This document shows, piece by piece, positions 34,836 to 47,799 of a stretch of 64,000 bases of DNA. Under the pieces are notes generated by a model, which was not told where the DNA came from, did no database searches, and worked only from the letters and a program-made list of their open reading frames with translations. The stretch is from Hydractinia symbiolongicarpus (taxonomy: Eukaryota; Cnidaria; Hydrozoa; Anthoathecata; Hydractiniidae), in contig NC_079882.1 of the NCBI RefSeq assembly GCF_029227915.1, forward strand, positions 30,868,001 to 30,932,000, in the 5' to 3' direction. Within the stretch, counting starts at the first letter, position 1. Each line of letters starts with the position of its first letter. The position numbers were made by a program, and so were the translations under genes.

Positions 34836-37825
34836 AATAAACAACCTGGTAATATCAGAAACATATCGCTAAGTCCATGTTGGTACGGATATGTGACGCA
34901 ACCGTTGTAGCTCAAACAGAGTAATAACGTTAGAAAGTCAATGAAATGTAGTTTTTAAAACCGTCTCTACTTCTTCAGAGCGCGCTAACGTCTAGGATTG
35001 TTCCAACAGTAAAAAATGGCTTATTTATCTACATTTTTTAAGTGGAAATGCTCTGTTCCAGCAACCATTTCAAATTAAGAAGAACGTTTTTTCTTGGAGA
35101 CCAGTTGTCTTATTGATCATATTTCTAGGGTCCAAATCAAAAATCATTACAATTAAGTCCCACAGTCAATCGTTTTATTGTTAAAAGCGATGCAACCTAG
35201 TAGAGTCAGAAAAATAACGCAAAATACATGTTGGTACGAATATGTGAGGCAACAGCTGTAACTCAACCGAACCGATACCGTTAGAAAGTCAATGAAATGT
35301 AACTTTTGAAACAGTCTCTATTTCTTCAGCGTGCGCTATCGTCTAGAATTGGTCCCACAGCAAAAAGGGACTTACTTATCTAAATCTTTAAAGAAGCGCT
35401 ACCACAGCGCCCAGTGTAATCGCTGAGTTCCAGCAACCATGTCAGATTAAGAAGAATGTTATTTCTTGGAGTCCAATTGGCTCATTTATCACATTTATAA
35501 GTTCGAAGTCCAAGATCAGCTCAATTAAGCCCCACAGTCAATCGTTTCACTGTTAAAAGCGATGGAACCTGGTAATATCAGAAACATATCGCTAAATACA
35601 TCTTGGTACCAATATGTGACGCAACAGTTGTGACTCAAACGGAGTGATACCGTTACAAAGTCAATGAAATTCAGTTTTTGAAAATGTCTCTATTTCTTCA
35701 TACCGTTAGAAAGTCAATGAAATGTAACTTTTGAAACAGTCTCTATTTATTCAGCGTGCGCTATCGTCTAGAATTGGTCCCACAGCAAAAAGTGACTTTT
35801 TTATTTAAATTTATAAATGAAGCGCTACCACAGCGCCCAGTGTAATCGCTGAGTTCCAGCAACCATGTTAGATTAAGAAGAATGTTATTTCTTGGAGTCC
35901 AATTGGCTCACTTATCACATTTAAGTTCAAAGACCAAAATTAGCTCAATTAAGTCCCACAGTCAATCGTTTCACTGTTAAAAGCGATGGAACCTGGTAAT
36001 ATCAGAAACATATCGCTAAATATATCTTGGTACAAATATGTGACGCAACAGTTGTAACTCAAACGGAGTGATACCGTTACAAAATCAATGAAATTTAGTT
36101 TTTGAAAATGTCTCTATTTCTTCAGAGCGCGCTAACGTCTAGGATTGTTCCCACAGTAAAAAATGGCTTATTTATCTACATTTTTTAAGTGGAAATGCTC
36201 TGTTCCAGCAATCATTTCAAATTAAGAAAAACGTTTTTTCTTGGAGTCCAGTTGTCTTATTGATCATATTTCTAGGGTCCAAATCCAAAATCATTACAAT
36301 TAAGTCCCACAGTCAATCGTTTTATTGTTAAAAGCGATGCAACCTGGTAATATCAGAAACATATCGCTAAGTACATGTTGGTACGGATATGTGACGCAAC
36401 CGTTGTAGCTCAAACAGACTGATAACGTTAGAAAGTCAATAAAATGTAGTTTTTAAAACCGTCTCTATTTCTTCAGAGCGTGCTAACGTCTAGGACTGGT
36501 CCCACATTAAAAAATGGCTTATTTATCTACATTTTTTAATAAACAACCTGGTAATATCAGAAACATATCGCTAAGTACATGTTGGTACGGATATGTGACG
36601 CAACCGTTGTAGCTCAAACAGAGTAATAACGTTAGAAAGTCAATGAAATGTAGTTTTTAAAACCGTCTCTACTTCTTCAGAGCGCGCTAACGTCTAGGAT
36701 TGTTCCAACAGTAAAAAATGGCTTATTTATCTACATTTTTTAAGTGGAAATGCTCTGTTCCAGCAATCATTTCAAATTAAGAAGAACGTTTTTTCTTGGA
36801 GACCAGTTGTCTTATTGATCATATTTCTAGGGTCCAAATCAAAAATCATTACAATTAAGTTCCACAGTCAATCGTTTTATTGTTAAAAGCGATGCAACCT
36901 GGTAGAGTCAGAAAAATAACGCAAAATACATGTTGGTACGAATATGTGAGACAACAGCTGTAACTCAACCGAACCGATACCGTTAGAAAGTCAATGAAAT
37001 GTAACTTTTGAAACAGTCTCTATTTCTTCAGCGTGCGCTATCGTCTAGAATTAGTCCCACAGCAAAAAGGGACTTACTTATCTAAATCTTTAAAGAAGCG
37101 CTACCACAGCGCCCAGTGTAATCGCTGAGTTCCAGCAACCATGTCAGATTAAGAAGAATGTTATTTCTTGGAGTCCAATTGGCTCATTTATCACATTTAT
37201 AAGTTCGAAGTCCAAGATCAGCTCAATTAAGCCCCACAGTCAATCGTTTCACTGTTAAAAGCGATGGAACCTGGTAATATCAGAAACATATCGCTAAATA
37301 CATCTTGGTACCAATATGTGACGCAACAGTTGTGACTCAAACGGAGTGATACCGTTACAAAGTCAATGAAATTCAGTTTTTGAAAATGTCTCTATTTCTT
37401 CATACCGTTAGAAAGTCAACGAAATGTAACTTTTGAAACAGTCTCTATTTATTCAGCGTGCGCTATCGTCTAGAATTGGTCCCACAGCAAAAAGTGACTT
37501 TTTTATTTAAATTTTTAAATGAAGCGCTACCACAGCGCCCAGTGTAATCGCTGAGTTCCAGCAACCATGTTAGATTAAGAAGAATGTTATTTCTTGGAGT
37601 CCAATTGGCTCACTTATCACATTTAAGTTCAAAGACCAAAATTAGCTCAATTAAGTCCCACAGTCAATCGTCTCACTGTTAAAAGCGATGGAACCTGGTA
37701 ATATCAGAAACATATCGCTAAATATATCTTGGTACAAATATGTGACGCAACAGTTGTAACTCAAACGGAGTGATACCGTTACAAAATCAATGAAATTTAG
37801 TTTTTGAAAATGTCTCTATTTCTTC
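34836..37825. repeat. HOR block J: 1,702-bp unit, about 1.75 copies
   Basis: T1 joints at 34,836 and 36,538 and the word tcttggtacc at 35,601 and 37,303 are 1,702 bp apart. The unit starts like block I but replaces its T2 part with two full-length beta-like monomers carrying caaaaagggacttac and tcttggtaccaatatg, linked by a T3 joint (35,701, 37,403). The second copy breaks off near 37,826, exactly after ctctatttcttcag, where module K begins. Confidence 0.85.
35648..35700. repeat. Extra 53-bp partial monomer made by a T3 joint (first of 8)
   Basis: The word taccgtta occurs at 35,648 and again at 35,701, and the joint reads ctatttcttcataccgtt. A 53-bp segment (consensus ~52-104) is therefore doubled, giving about 425 bp between neighbouring monomer starts. 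The two halves differ in class: the first has gttacaaagtcaatg, the second gttagaaagtcaatg with taacttttgaaacag. Further T3 joints begin at 37,403, 41,176, 43,047, 44,918, 47,015, 47,439 and 50,709. Confidence 0.87.
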
Positions 37826-40330
37826 AGCGCGAGCTCACGGCTAGGATTGGTCCCGCAGTAAAAAATGACTTATTTATCTACATTTTTTAATAAAGCGCCA
37901 TCACAGCGCCCAGTGTAACCGTTGAGTTACAGCAGCCATGTCAGATTAAGAAGAATGTTATTTCTTGGAGTCCAATTGGCTCATTTATCACATTTATAAG
38001 TTCAAAGTCCAAAATCAGTTCAATTAAGTCCCACAGTCAATCGTTTCACTGTTAAAAGCGATGCACTTTAGTAATATCGGAAATATATCGCTAAATACAT
38101 GTTGGTACGGATATGTCACGCAACCGTTGTAGCTTAAACAGACTGATAACGTTAGAAAGTCAATGAAATGTAGTTTTTAAACCTGTCTCTATTTCTTCGG
38201 GGCGCGCTAACGTCTGGGATTGGTCCAACAGTAAAAAATGGCTTATTTATCTACATTTTTTAATAAAGCGTTACCACAGCGCCCAGTGGAAATGCTCTGT
38301 TCCAGCAATCATTTCAAATTAAGAAGAACGTTTTTTCTTGGAGTCCAGTTGTCTTATTGATCATATTTCTAGGGTCAAAGTCCAAAACCACTTCAATTAA
38401 GTCCCACAGTCAATCGTTTCACTGTTAAAAGCGATGCAATCTAGTAATATCGGAAATATATCGCTAAATACATGTTGGTACGGATATGTGACGCAACCGT
38501 TGTAGCTCAAACAGACTGATAACGTTAGAAAGTCAATGAAATGTAGTTTTTAAACCTGTCTCTATTTCTTCAGAGCGCGCTAACGTCTAGGATTGGTCCC
38601 ATAGTAAAAAATGGCTTATTTATCTACATTTTTTAATAAAGCGCTACCACAGCGCCCAGTGTAATCGTTGAGTTCCAGCAACCATGTGAGATTAAGAAGA
38701 ATGTTATTTCTTGGAGTCCAATTGGCTCATTTATCACATTTATAAGTTCAAAGTCCAAAATTAGTTCAATTAACTCCCACAGTCAATCGTTTCACTGTTA
38801 AAAGCGATGCAATTTAGTAATATCGGAAATATATCGCTAAATACATGTTGGTACGGAATATGTGACGCAACCGTTGTAGCTCTAACAGACTGATACCGTT
38901 AGAAACTCAATGAAATCTAGTTTTTGAAACTGTCTCTATATCTTCAGCGCGTGCTTACGGCTAGGATTGGTCCCACAGTAAAAAATGACTTATTTATCTA
39001 AATTTTTAAATAAAGCGCTACCACAGCGCCCAGTGTAATCTCTGAGTTGCAGCAACCATGTCAGGTTAAGAAGAATGTTATTTCTTGGAGTCCAATTGGC
39101 TCATTTATCACATTTATAATGTCAAAGTCCAAAATCAGTTCAATTAAGTCCCACAGTCAATCGTTTCACTGATAAAAGCGATGCAACCTAGTTGAGTAAG
39201 AAAAATAACGCTAAATACATGTTGGTACGGATATGTGACGCAACCGTTGTAGCACAAACACACTGATAACGTTAGAAACTCAATGAAATGTAGTTTTTGA
39301 AAGTGTCTCTATATCTTCAGAGCGCGCTAACGTCAAGGATTGGTTCCACTGTAAATAATGATTTAATTATCTACATTTTTAAATGAGGCGCTACCACAGC
39401 GCCCAGTGTAATCGCTGAGTTCCAGTAATCATGTCAAATTAAGAAGAATGTTTTTTCTTGGAGTCTAATTGTCTCATTTATCATATTTATAAGGTCAAAA
39501 TCAAAAATCAGTTCAATTAAGTCCCACAGTCAATCGTTTCACTGTTAAGAGCGATTGAACCTGGTAACATCAGAAACATATCGCTAAATACATGTTTGTA
39601 CGAATATGTGAAGCAACCGTTGCACTGCAAGCGAACGGATACGGTTAGAAACTCAATGAAATGTAGTTTTTGAAACTGTCTCTATATCTTCAGCGCGAGC
39701 TAACGGCTAGGATTGGTCCCACAGTAAAAAATGGCTTATTTATCTACATTTTTTAATAAAGCAACCTGGTAATATCAGAAACATATCGTTAAGTACATGT
39801 TGGTACGTATATTTGACGCAACCGTTGTAGCTCAAACAGACTGATAACGTTAGAAAGTCAATGAAATGTAGCTTTTGAAACCGTCTCTATTTCTTCAGAG
39901 CGCGTTAACGTCTAGGATTGTTCCCACAGTAAAAAATGGCTTATTTATCTACATTTTTTAAAAGGAAATCCTCTGTTCCAGCAATCATTTCAAATTAAGA
40001 AGAAGGTTTTTTCTTGGATTCCAGTTGTGTTATTGATCATATTTCTAGGCTCAAAGTCCAAAATCATTACAATTAAGTCCCACAGTCAATCGTTTTATTG
40101 TTAAAAGCGATGCAACCTGGTAATATCAGAAACATATCGCTAAGTACATGTTGGTACGGATATGTGACGCAACCGTTGTAGCGCAAACAGACTGATAACG
40201 TTAGAAAGTCAATGAAATGTAGTTTTTAAAACCGTCTCTATTTCTTCAGAGCGCGCTAACATCTAGGACTGGTCCCACATTAAAAAATGGCTTATTTATC
40301 TACATTTTTTAATAAACAACCTGGTAATAT
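37826..40330. repeat. Module K: divergent full-length monomers and a T1 pair
   Basis: The left part has private words gagctcacgg, gatgcactttag, cttcggggcgcgc and aatctagtaatatcgg. The right part has ggattggttccactg, catgtttgtacg and gttgcactgcaagcg, and ends in alpha monomers with T1 joints at 39,755 and 40,311. Pieces of this module reappear four times downstream: 45,341-46,065 (offset 7,516), 47,800-49,030 (offset 8,916) and 51,130-52,850 (offset 13,306), plus the catgtttgtacg monomer inside module L. Confidence 0.78.
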
Positions 40331-43300
40331 CAGAAACATATCGCTAAGTACATGTTGGTACGTATATGTGACGCAACCGTTGTAGCTCAAACAGACTGAT
40401 AACGTTAGAAAGTCAATGAAATGTAGTTTTTAAAACCGTCTCTATTTCTTCAGAGCGCGCTAACGTCTAGGATTGTTCCAACAGTAAAAAATGGCTTATT
40501 TATCTACATTTTTTAAGTGGAAATGCTCTGTTCCAGCAATCATTTCAAATTAAGAAGAACGTTTTTTCTTGGAGACCAGTTGTCTTATTGATCATATTTC
40601 TAGGGTCCAAATCAAAAATCATTACAATTAAGTCCCACAGTCAATCGTTTTATTGTTAAAAGCGATGCAACCTAGTAGAGTCAGAAAAATAACGCAAAAT
40701 ACATGTTGGTACGAATATGTGACGCAACAGCTGTAACTCAACCGAACCGATACCGTTAGAAAGTCAATGAAATGTAACTTTTGAAACAGTCTCTATTTCT
40801 TCAGCGTGCGCTATCGTCTAGAATTGGTCCCACAGCAAAAAGGGACTTACTTATCTAAATCTTTAAAGAAGCGCTACCACAGCGCCCAGTGTAATCGCTG
40901 AGTTCCAGCAACCATGTCAGATTAAGAAGAATGTTATTTCTTGGAGTCCAATTGGCTCATTTATCACATTTATAAGTTCGAAGTCCAAGATCAGCTCAAA
41001 TAAGCCCCACAGTCAATCGTTTCACTGTTAAAAGCGATGGAACCTGGTAATATCAGAAACATATCGCTAAATACATCTTGGTACCAATATGTGACGCAAC
41101 AGTTGTGACTCAAACGGAGTGATACCGTTACAAAGTCAATGAAATTTAGTTTTTGAAAATGTCTCTATTTCTTCATACCGTTAGAAAGTCAATGAAATGT
41201 AACTTTTGAAACAGTCTCTATTTATTCAGCGTGCGCTATCGTCTAGAATTGGTCCCACAGCAAAAAGTGACTTTTTTATTTAAATTTTTAAATGAAGCGC
41301 TACCACAGCGCCCAGTGTAATCGCTGAGTTCCAGCAACCATGTTAGATTAAGAAGAATGTTATTTCTTGGAGTCCAATTGGCTCACTTATCACATTTAAG
41401 TTCAAAGACCAAAATTAGCTCAATTAAGTCCCACAGTCAATCGTTTCACTGTTAAAAGCGATGGAACCTGGTAATATCAGAAACATATCGCTAAATATAT
41501 CTTGGTACAAATATGTGACGCAACAGTTGTAACTCAAACGGAGTGATACCGTTACAAAATCAATGAAATTTAGTTTTTGAAAATGTCTCTATTTCTTTAG
41601 CGCGAGCTAACGGCTAGGATTGGTCCCACAGTAAAAAATGACTTATTTATCAACATTTTTTAATAAAGCGCCATCACAGCGCCCAGTGTAATCGCTGAGT
41701 TCCAGCAACCATGTCAGATTAAGAAGAATGTTGTTTCTTGGAGTCCAATTGGCTCATTTATCACATTTATAAGTTCAAAGTCCAAAATCAGTTCAATTAA
41801 GTCCCACAGTCAATCGTTTCACTGTTAAGAGCGATTGAACCTGGTAACATCAGAAACATATCGCTAAATACATGTTTGTACGAATATGTGAAGCAACCGT
41901 TGCACTGCAAGCGAACGGATACGGTTAGAAACTCAATGAAATGTAGTTTTTGAAACTGTCTCTATATCTTCAGCGCGAGCTAACGGCTAGGATTGGTCCC
42001 ACAGTAAAAAATGGCTTATTTATCTACATTTTTTAAGCGGAAATGCTCTGTTCCAGCAATCATTTCAAATTAAGAAAAACGTTTTTTCTTGGAGTCCAGT
42101 TGTCTTATTGATCATATTTCTAGGGTCCAAATCCAAAATCATTACAATTAAGTCCCACAGTCAATCGTTTTATTGTTAAAAGCGATGCAACCTGGTAATA
42201 TCAGAAACATATCGCTAAGTACATGTTGGTACGGATATGTGACGCAACCGTTGTAGCTCAAACAGACTGATAACGTTAGAAAGTCAATGAAATGTAGTTT
42301 TTAAAACCGTCTCTATTTCTTCAGAGCGCGCTAACGTCTAGGATTGTTCCAACAGTAAAAAATGGCTTATTTATCTACATTTTTTAAGTGGAAATGCTCT
42401 GTTCCAGCAATCATTTCAAATTAAGAAGAACGTTTTTTCTTGGAGACCAGTTGTCTTATTGATCATATTTCTAGGGTCCAAATCAAAAATCATTACAATT
42501 AAGTCCCACAGTCAATCGTTTTATTGTTAAAAGCGATGCAACCTAGTAGAGTCAGAAAAATAACGCAAAATACATGTTGGTACGAATATGTGACGCAACA
42601 GCTGTAACTCAACCGAACCGATACCGTTAGAAAGTCAATGAAATGTAACTTTTGAAACAGTCTCTATTTCTTCAGCGTGCGCTATCGTCTAGAATTGGTC
42701 CCACAGCAAAAAGGGACTTACTTATCTAAATCTTTAAAGAAGCGCTACCACAGCACCCAGTGTAATCGCTGAGTTCCAGCAACCATGTCAGATTAAGAAG
42801 AATGTTATTTCTTGGAGTCCAATTGGCTCATTTATCACATTTATAAGTTCGAAGTCCAAGATCAGCTCAATTAAGCCCCACAGTCAATGGTTTCACTGTT
42901 AAAAGCGATGGAACCTGGTAATATCAGAAACATATCGCTAAATACATCTTGGTACCAATATGTGACGCAACAGTTGTGACTCAAACGGAGTGATACCGTT
43001 ACAAAGTCAATGAAATTTAGTTTTTGAAAATGTCTCTATTTCTTCATACCGTTAGAAAGTCAATGAAATGTAACTTTTGAAACAGTCTCTATTTATTCAG
43101 CGTGCGCTATCGTCTAGAATTGGTCCCACAGCAAAAAGTGACTTTTTTATTTAAATTTTTAAATGAAGCGCTACCACAGCGCCCAGTGTAATCGCTGAGT
43201 TCCAGCAACCATGTTAGATTAAGAAGAATGTTATTTCTTGGAGTCCAATTGGCTCACTTATCACATTTAAGTTCAAAGACCAAAATTAGCTCAATTAAGT

Positions 43301-45340
43301 CCCACAGTCAATCGTTTCACTGTTAAAAGCGATGGAACCTGGTAATATCAGAAACATATCGCTAAATATATCTTGGTACAAATATGTGACGCAACAGCTG
43401 TAACTCAAACGGAGTGATACCGTTACAAAATCAATGAAATTTAGTTTTTGAAAATGTCTCTATTTCTTTAGCGCGAGCTAACGGCTAGGATTGGTCCCAC
43501 AGTAAAAAATGACTTATTTATCAACATTTTTTAATAAAGCGCCATCACAGCGCCCAGTGTAATCGCTGAGTTCCAGCAACCATGTCAGATTAAGAAGAAT
43601 GTTGTTTCTTGGAGTCCAATTGGCTCATTTATCACATTTATAAGTTCAAAGTCCAAAATCAGTTCAATTAAGTCCCACAGTCAATCGTTTCACTGTTAAG
43701 AGCGATTGAACCTGGTAACATCAGAAACATATCGCTAAATACATGTTTGTACGAATATGTGAAGCAACCGTTGCACTGCAAGCGAACGGATACGGTTAGA
43801 AACTCAATGAAATGTAGTTTTTGAAACTGTCTCTATATCTTCAGCGCGAGCTAACGGCTAGGATTGGTCCCACAGTAAAAAATGGCTTATTTATCTACAT
43901 TTTTTAAGCGGAAATGCTCTGTTCCAGCAATCATTTCAAATTAAGAAAAACGTTTTTTCTTTGAGTCCAGTTGTCTTATTGATCATATTTCTAGGGTCCA
44001 AATCCAAAATCCATACAATTAAGTCCCACAGTCAATCGTTTTATTGTTAAAAGCGATGCAACCTGGTAATATCAGAAACATATCGCTAAGTACATGTTGG
44101 TACGGATATGTGACGCAACCGTTGTAGCTCAAACAGACTGATAACGTTAGAAAGTCAATGAAATGTAGTTTTTAAAACCGTCTCTATTTCTTCAGAGCGC
44201 GCTAACGTCTAGGATTGTTCCAACAGTAAAAAATGGCTTATTTATCTACATTTTTTAAGTGGAAATGCTCTGTTCCAGCAATCATTTCAAATTAAGAAGA
44301 ACGTTTTTTCTTGGAGACCAGTTGTCTTATTGATCATATTTCTAGGGTCCAAATCAAAAATCATTACAATTAAGTCCCACAGTCAATCGTTTTATTGTTA
44401 AAAGCGATGCAACCTAGTAGAGTCAGAAAAATAACGCAAAATACATGTTGGTACGAATATGTGACGCAACAGCTGTAACTCAACCGAACCGATACCGTTA
44501 GAAAGTCAATGAAATGTAACTTTTGAAACAGTCTCTATTTCTTCAGCGTGCGCTATCGTCTAGAATTGGTCCCACAGCAAAAAGGGACTTACTTATCTAA
44601 ATCTTTAAAGAAGCGCTACCACAGCGCCCAGTGTAATCGCTGAGTTCCAGCAACCATGTCAGATTAAGAAGAATGTTATTTCTTGGAGTCCAATTGGCTC
44701 ATTTATCACATTTATAAGTTCGAAGTCCAAGATCAGCTCAATTAAGCCCCACAGTCAATCGTTTCACTGTTAAAAGCGATGGAACCTGGTAATATCAGAA
44801 ACATATCGCTAAATACATCTTGGTACCAATATGTGACGCAACAGTTGTGACTCAAACGGAGTGATACCGTTACAAAGTCAATGAAATTTAGTTTTTGAAA
44901 ATGTCTCTATTTCTTCATACCGTTAGAAAGTCAATGAAATGTAACTTTTGAAACAGTCTCAATTTATTCAGCGTGCGCTATCGTCTAGAATTGGTCCCAC
45001 AGCAAAAAGTGACTTTTTTATTTAAATTTTTAAATGAAGCGCTACCACAGCGCCCAGTGTAATCGCTGAGTTCCAGCAACCATGTTAGATTAAGAAGAAT
45101 GTTATTTCTTGGAGTCCAATTGGCTCACTTATCACATTTAAGTTCAAAGACCAAAATTAGCTCAATTAAGTCCCACAGTCAATCGTTTCACTGTTAAAAG
45201 CGATGGAACCTGGTAATATCAGAAACATATCACTAAATATATCTTGGTACAAATATGTGACGCAACAGTTATAACTCAAACGGAGTGATACCGTTACAAA
45301 ATCAATGAAATTTAGTTTTTGAAAATGTCTCTATTTCTTC
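40331..45340. repeat. Module L: HOR of 1,871 bp, about 2.7 copies
   Basis: Tcttggtacc at 41,076, 42,947 and 44,818 and T3 joints at 41,176, 43,047 and 44,918 are all 1,871 bp apart. The unit order is an alpha 351-bp monomer, a beta-like monomer with cagctgtaactcaacc, two beta-like monomers joined by T3, a beta monomer with tatcaacatttttt, a gamma-like monomer with gttgcactgcaagcg, and an alpha monomer. Copies differ by scattered single bases only. It descends from block J with a K-type monomer added. The third copy ends at ctctatttcttcag near 45,340. Confidence 0.88.
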
Positions 45341-46065
45341 AGCGCGAGCTCACGGCTAGGATTGGTCCCACAGTAAAAAATGACTTATTTATCTACATTT
45401 TTTAATAAAGCGCCATCACAGCGCCCAGTGTAACCGTTGAGTTACAGCAGCCATGTCAGATTAAGAAGAATGTTACTTCTTGGAGTCCAATTGGCTCATT
45501 TATCACATTTATAAGTTCAAAGTCCAAAATCAGTTCAATTAAGTCCCACAGTCAATCGTTTCACTGTTAAAAGCGATGCACTTTAGTAATATCGGAAATA
45601 TATCGCTAAATACATGTTGGTACGGATACGTCACGCAACCGTTGTAGCTTAAACAGACTGATAACGTTAGAAAGTCAATGAAATGTAGTTTTTAAACCTG
45701 TCTCTATTTCTTCGGGGCGCGCTAACGTCTGCGATTGGTCCCACAGTAAAAAATGGCTTATTTATCTACATTTTTTAATAAAGCGCTACCACAGCGCCCA
45801 GTGGAAATGCTCTGTTCCAGCAATCATTTCAAATTAAGAAGAACGTTTTTTCTTGGAGTCCAGTTGTCTTATTGATCATATTTCTAGGGTCAAAGTCCAA
45901 AACCACTTCAATTAAGTCCCACAGTCAATCGTTTCACTGTTAAAAGCGATGCAATCTAGTAATATCGGAAATATATCGCTAAATACATGTTGGTACGGAT
46001 ATGTGACGCAACCGTTGTAGCTCAAACAGACTGATAACGTTAGAAAGTCAATGAAATGTAGTTTT
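45341..46065. repeat. Copy of left module K (offset 7,516)
   Basis: Gagctcacgg at 37,831 recurs at 45,347. The match to 37,826-38,547 runs on until gtagttttt near 46,064, where K has aaacctgtctc and this copy has gaaaccgtctc. Small changes include ggatacgtcacgc for ggatatgtcacgc. The junctions on both sides lie in consensus positions 75-105. Confidence 0.8.
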
Positions 46066-47799
46066 TGAAACCGTCTCTATTTCTTCAGAGCGCGCTAACG
46101 TCTAGGACTGGTCCCACATTAAAAAATGGCTTATTTATCTACATTTTTTAATAAACAACCTGGTAATATCAGAAACATATCGCTAAGTACATGTTGGTAC
46201 AGATATGTGACGCAACCATTGTAGCTCAAACAGACTGATAACGTTAGAAAGTCAATGAAATGTAGTTTTTAAAACCGTCTCTATTTCTTCAGAGCGCGCT
46301 AACGTCTAGGATTGTTCCAACAGTAAAAAATGGCTTATTTATCTACATTTTTTAAGTGGAAATGCTCTGTTCCAGCAATCATTTCAAATTAAGAAGAACG
46401 TTTTTTCTTGGAGACCAGTTGTCTTATTGATCATATTTCTAGGGTCCAAATCAAAAATCATTACAATTAAGTCCCACAGTCAATCGTTTTATTGTTAAAA
46501 GCGATGCAACCTAGTAGAGTCAGAAAAATAACGCAAAATACATGTTGGTACGAATATGTGAGGCAACAGCTGTAACTCAACCGAACCGATACCGTTAGAA
46601 AGTCAATGAAATGTAACTTTTGAAACAGTCTCTATTTCTTCAGCGTGCGCTATCGTCTAGAATTGTTCCCACAGCAAAAAGGGACTTACTTATCTAAATC
46701 TTTAAAGAAGCGCTACCACAGCGCCCAGTGTAATCGCTGAGTTCCAGCAACCATGTCAGATTAAGAAGAATGTTATTTCTTGGAGTCCAATTGGCTCATT
46801 TATCACATTTATAAGTTCGAAGTCCAAGATCAGCTCAATTAAGCCCCACAGTCAATCGTTTCACTGTTAAAAGCGATGGAACCTGGTAATATCTGAAACA
46901 TATCGCTAAATACATCTTGGTACCAATATGTGACGCAACAGTTGTGACTCAAACGGAGTGATACCGTTACAAAGTCAATGAAATTTAGTTTTTGAAAATG
47001 TCTCTATTTCTTCATACCGTTAGAAAGTCAATGAAATGTAACTTTTGAAACAGTCTCTATTTATTCAGCGTGCGCTATCGTCTAGAATTGGTCCCACAGC
47101 AAAAAGTGACTTTTTTATTTAAATTTTTAAATGAAGCGCTACCACAGCGCCCAGTGTAATCGCTGAGTTCCAACAACCATGTTAGATTAAGAAGAATGTT
47201 ATTTCTTGGAGTCCAATTGGCTCACTTATCACATTTAAGTTCAAAGACCAAAATTAGCTCAATTAAGTCCCACAGTCAATCGTTTCACTGTTAAAAGCGA
47301 TGGAACCTGGTAATATCAGAAACATATCGCTAAATATATCTTGGTACAAATATGTGACGCAACAGTTGTGACTCAAACGGAGTGATACCGTTACAAAGTC
47401 AATGAAATTTAGTTTTTGAAAATGTCTCTATTTCTTCATACCGTTAGAAAGTCAATGAAATGTAACTTTTGAAACAGTCTCTATTTATTCAGCGTGCGCT
47501 ATCGTCTAGAATTGGTCCCACAGCAAAAAGTGACTTTTTTATTTAAATTTTTAAATGAAGCGCTACCACAGCGCCCAGTGTAATCGCTGAGTTCCAGCAA
47601 CCATGTTAGATTAAGAAGAATGTTATTTCTTGGAGTCCAATTGGCTCACTTATCACATTTAAGTTCAAAGACCAAAATTAGCTCAATTAAGTCCCACAGT
47701 CAATCGTTTAACTGTTAAAAGCGATGCACTTTAGTAATATCGGAAATATATCGCTAAATACATGTTGGTACGGATATGTCACGCAACCGTTGTAGCTTA
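46066..47799. repeat. L-type segment with two T3 monomers in tandem
   Basis: Bases 46,066 to about 47,345 match 40,227-41,506 at a steady offset of 5,839 (T1 joint 40,311/46,150; tcttggtacc 41,076/46,915; T3 41,176/47,015). A second T3-bearing monomer then follows (47,439), so two T3 joints lie 424 bp apart, the only place in the window where the ~425-bp form is tandem. Near 47,705 the sequence changes inside caatcgtttaactg to the gatgcactttag monomer of module K. Confidence 0.8.

Noticed and set aside
35502-35516. Pol III B-box-like word (agttcgaagtcc) suggesting a tRNA-derived origin
   Set aside because: It has one base too many for the B-box, it is a local change from agttcaaagtcc found in most monomers, and no A-box or tRNA fold accompanies it.
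38190-38210. CENP-B box-like word (cttcggggcgcgc, also near 45,712 and 51,502)
   Set aside because: It shares ttcg and a G-run but lacks the spaced A and CGGG of the known box, and occurs in only three related monomers.
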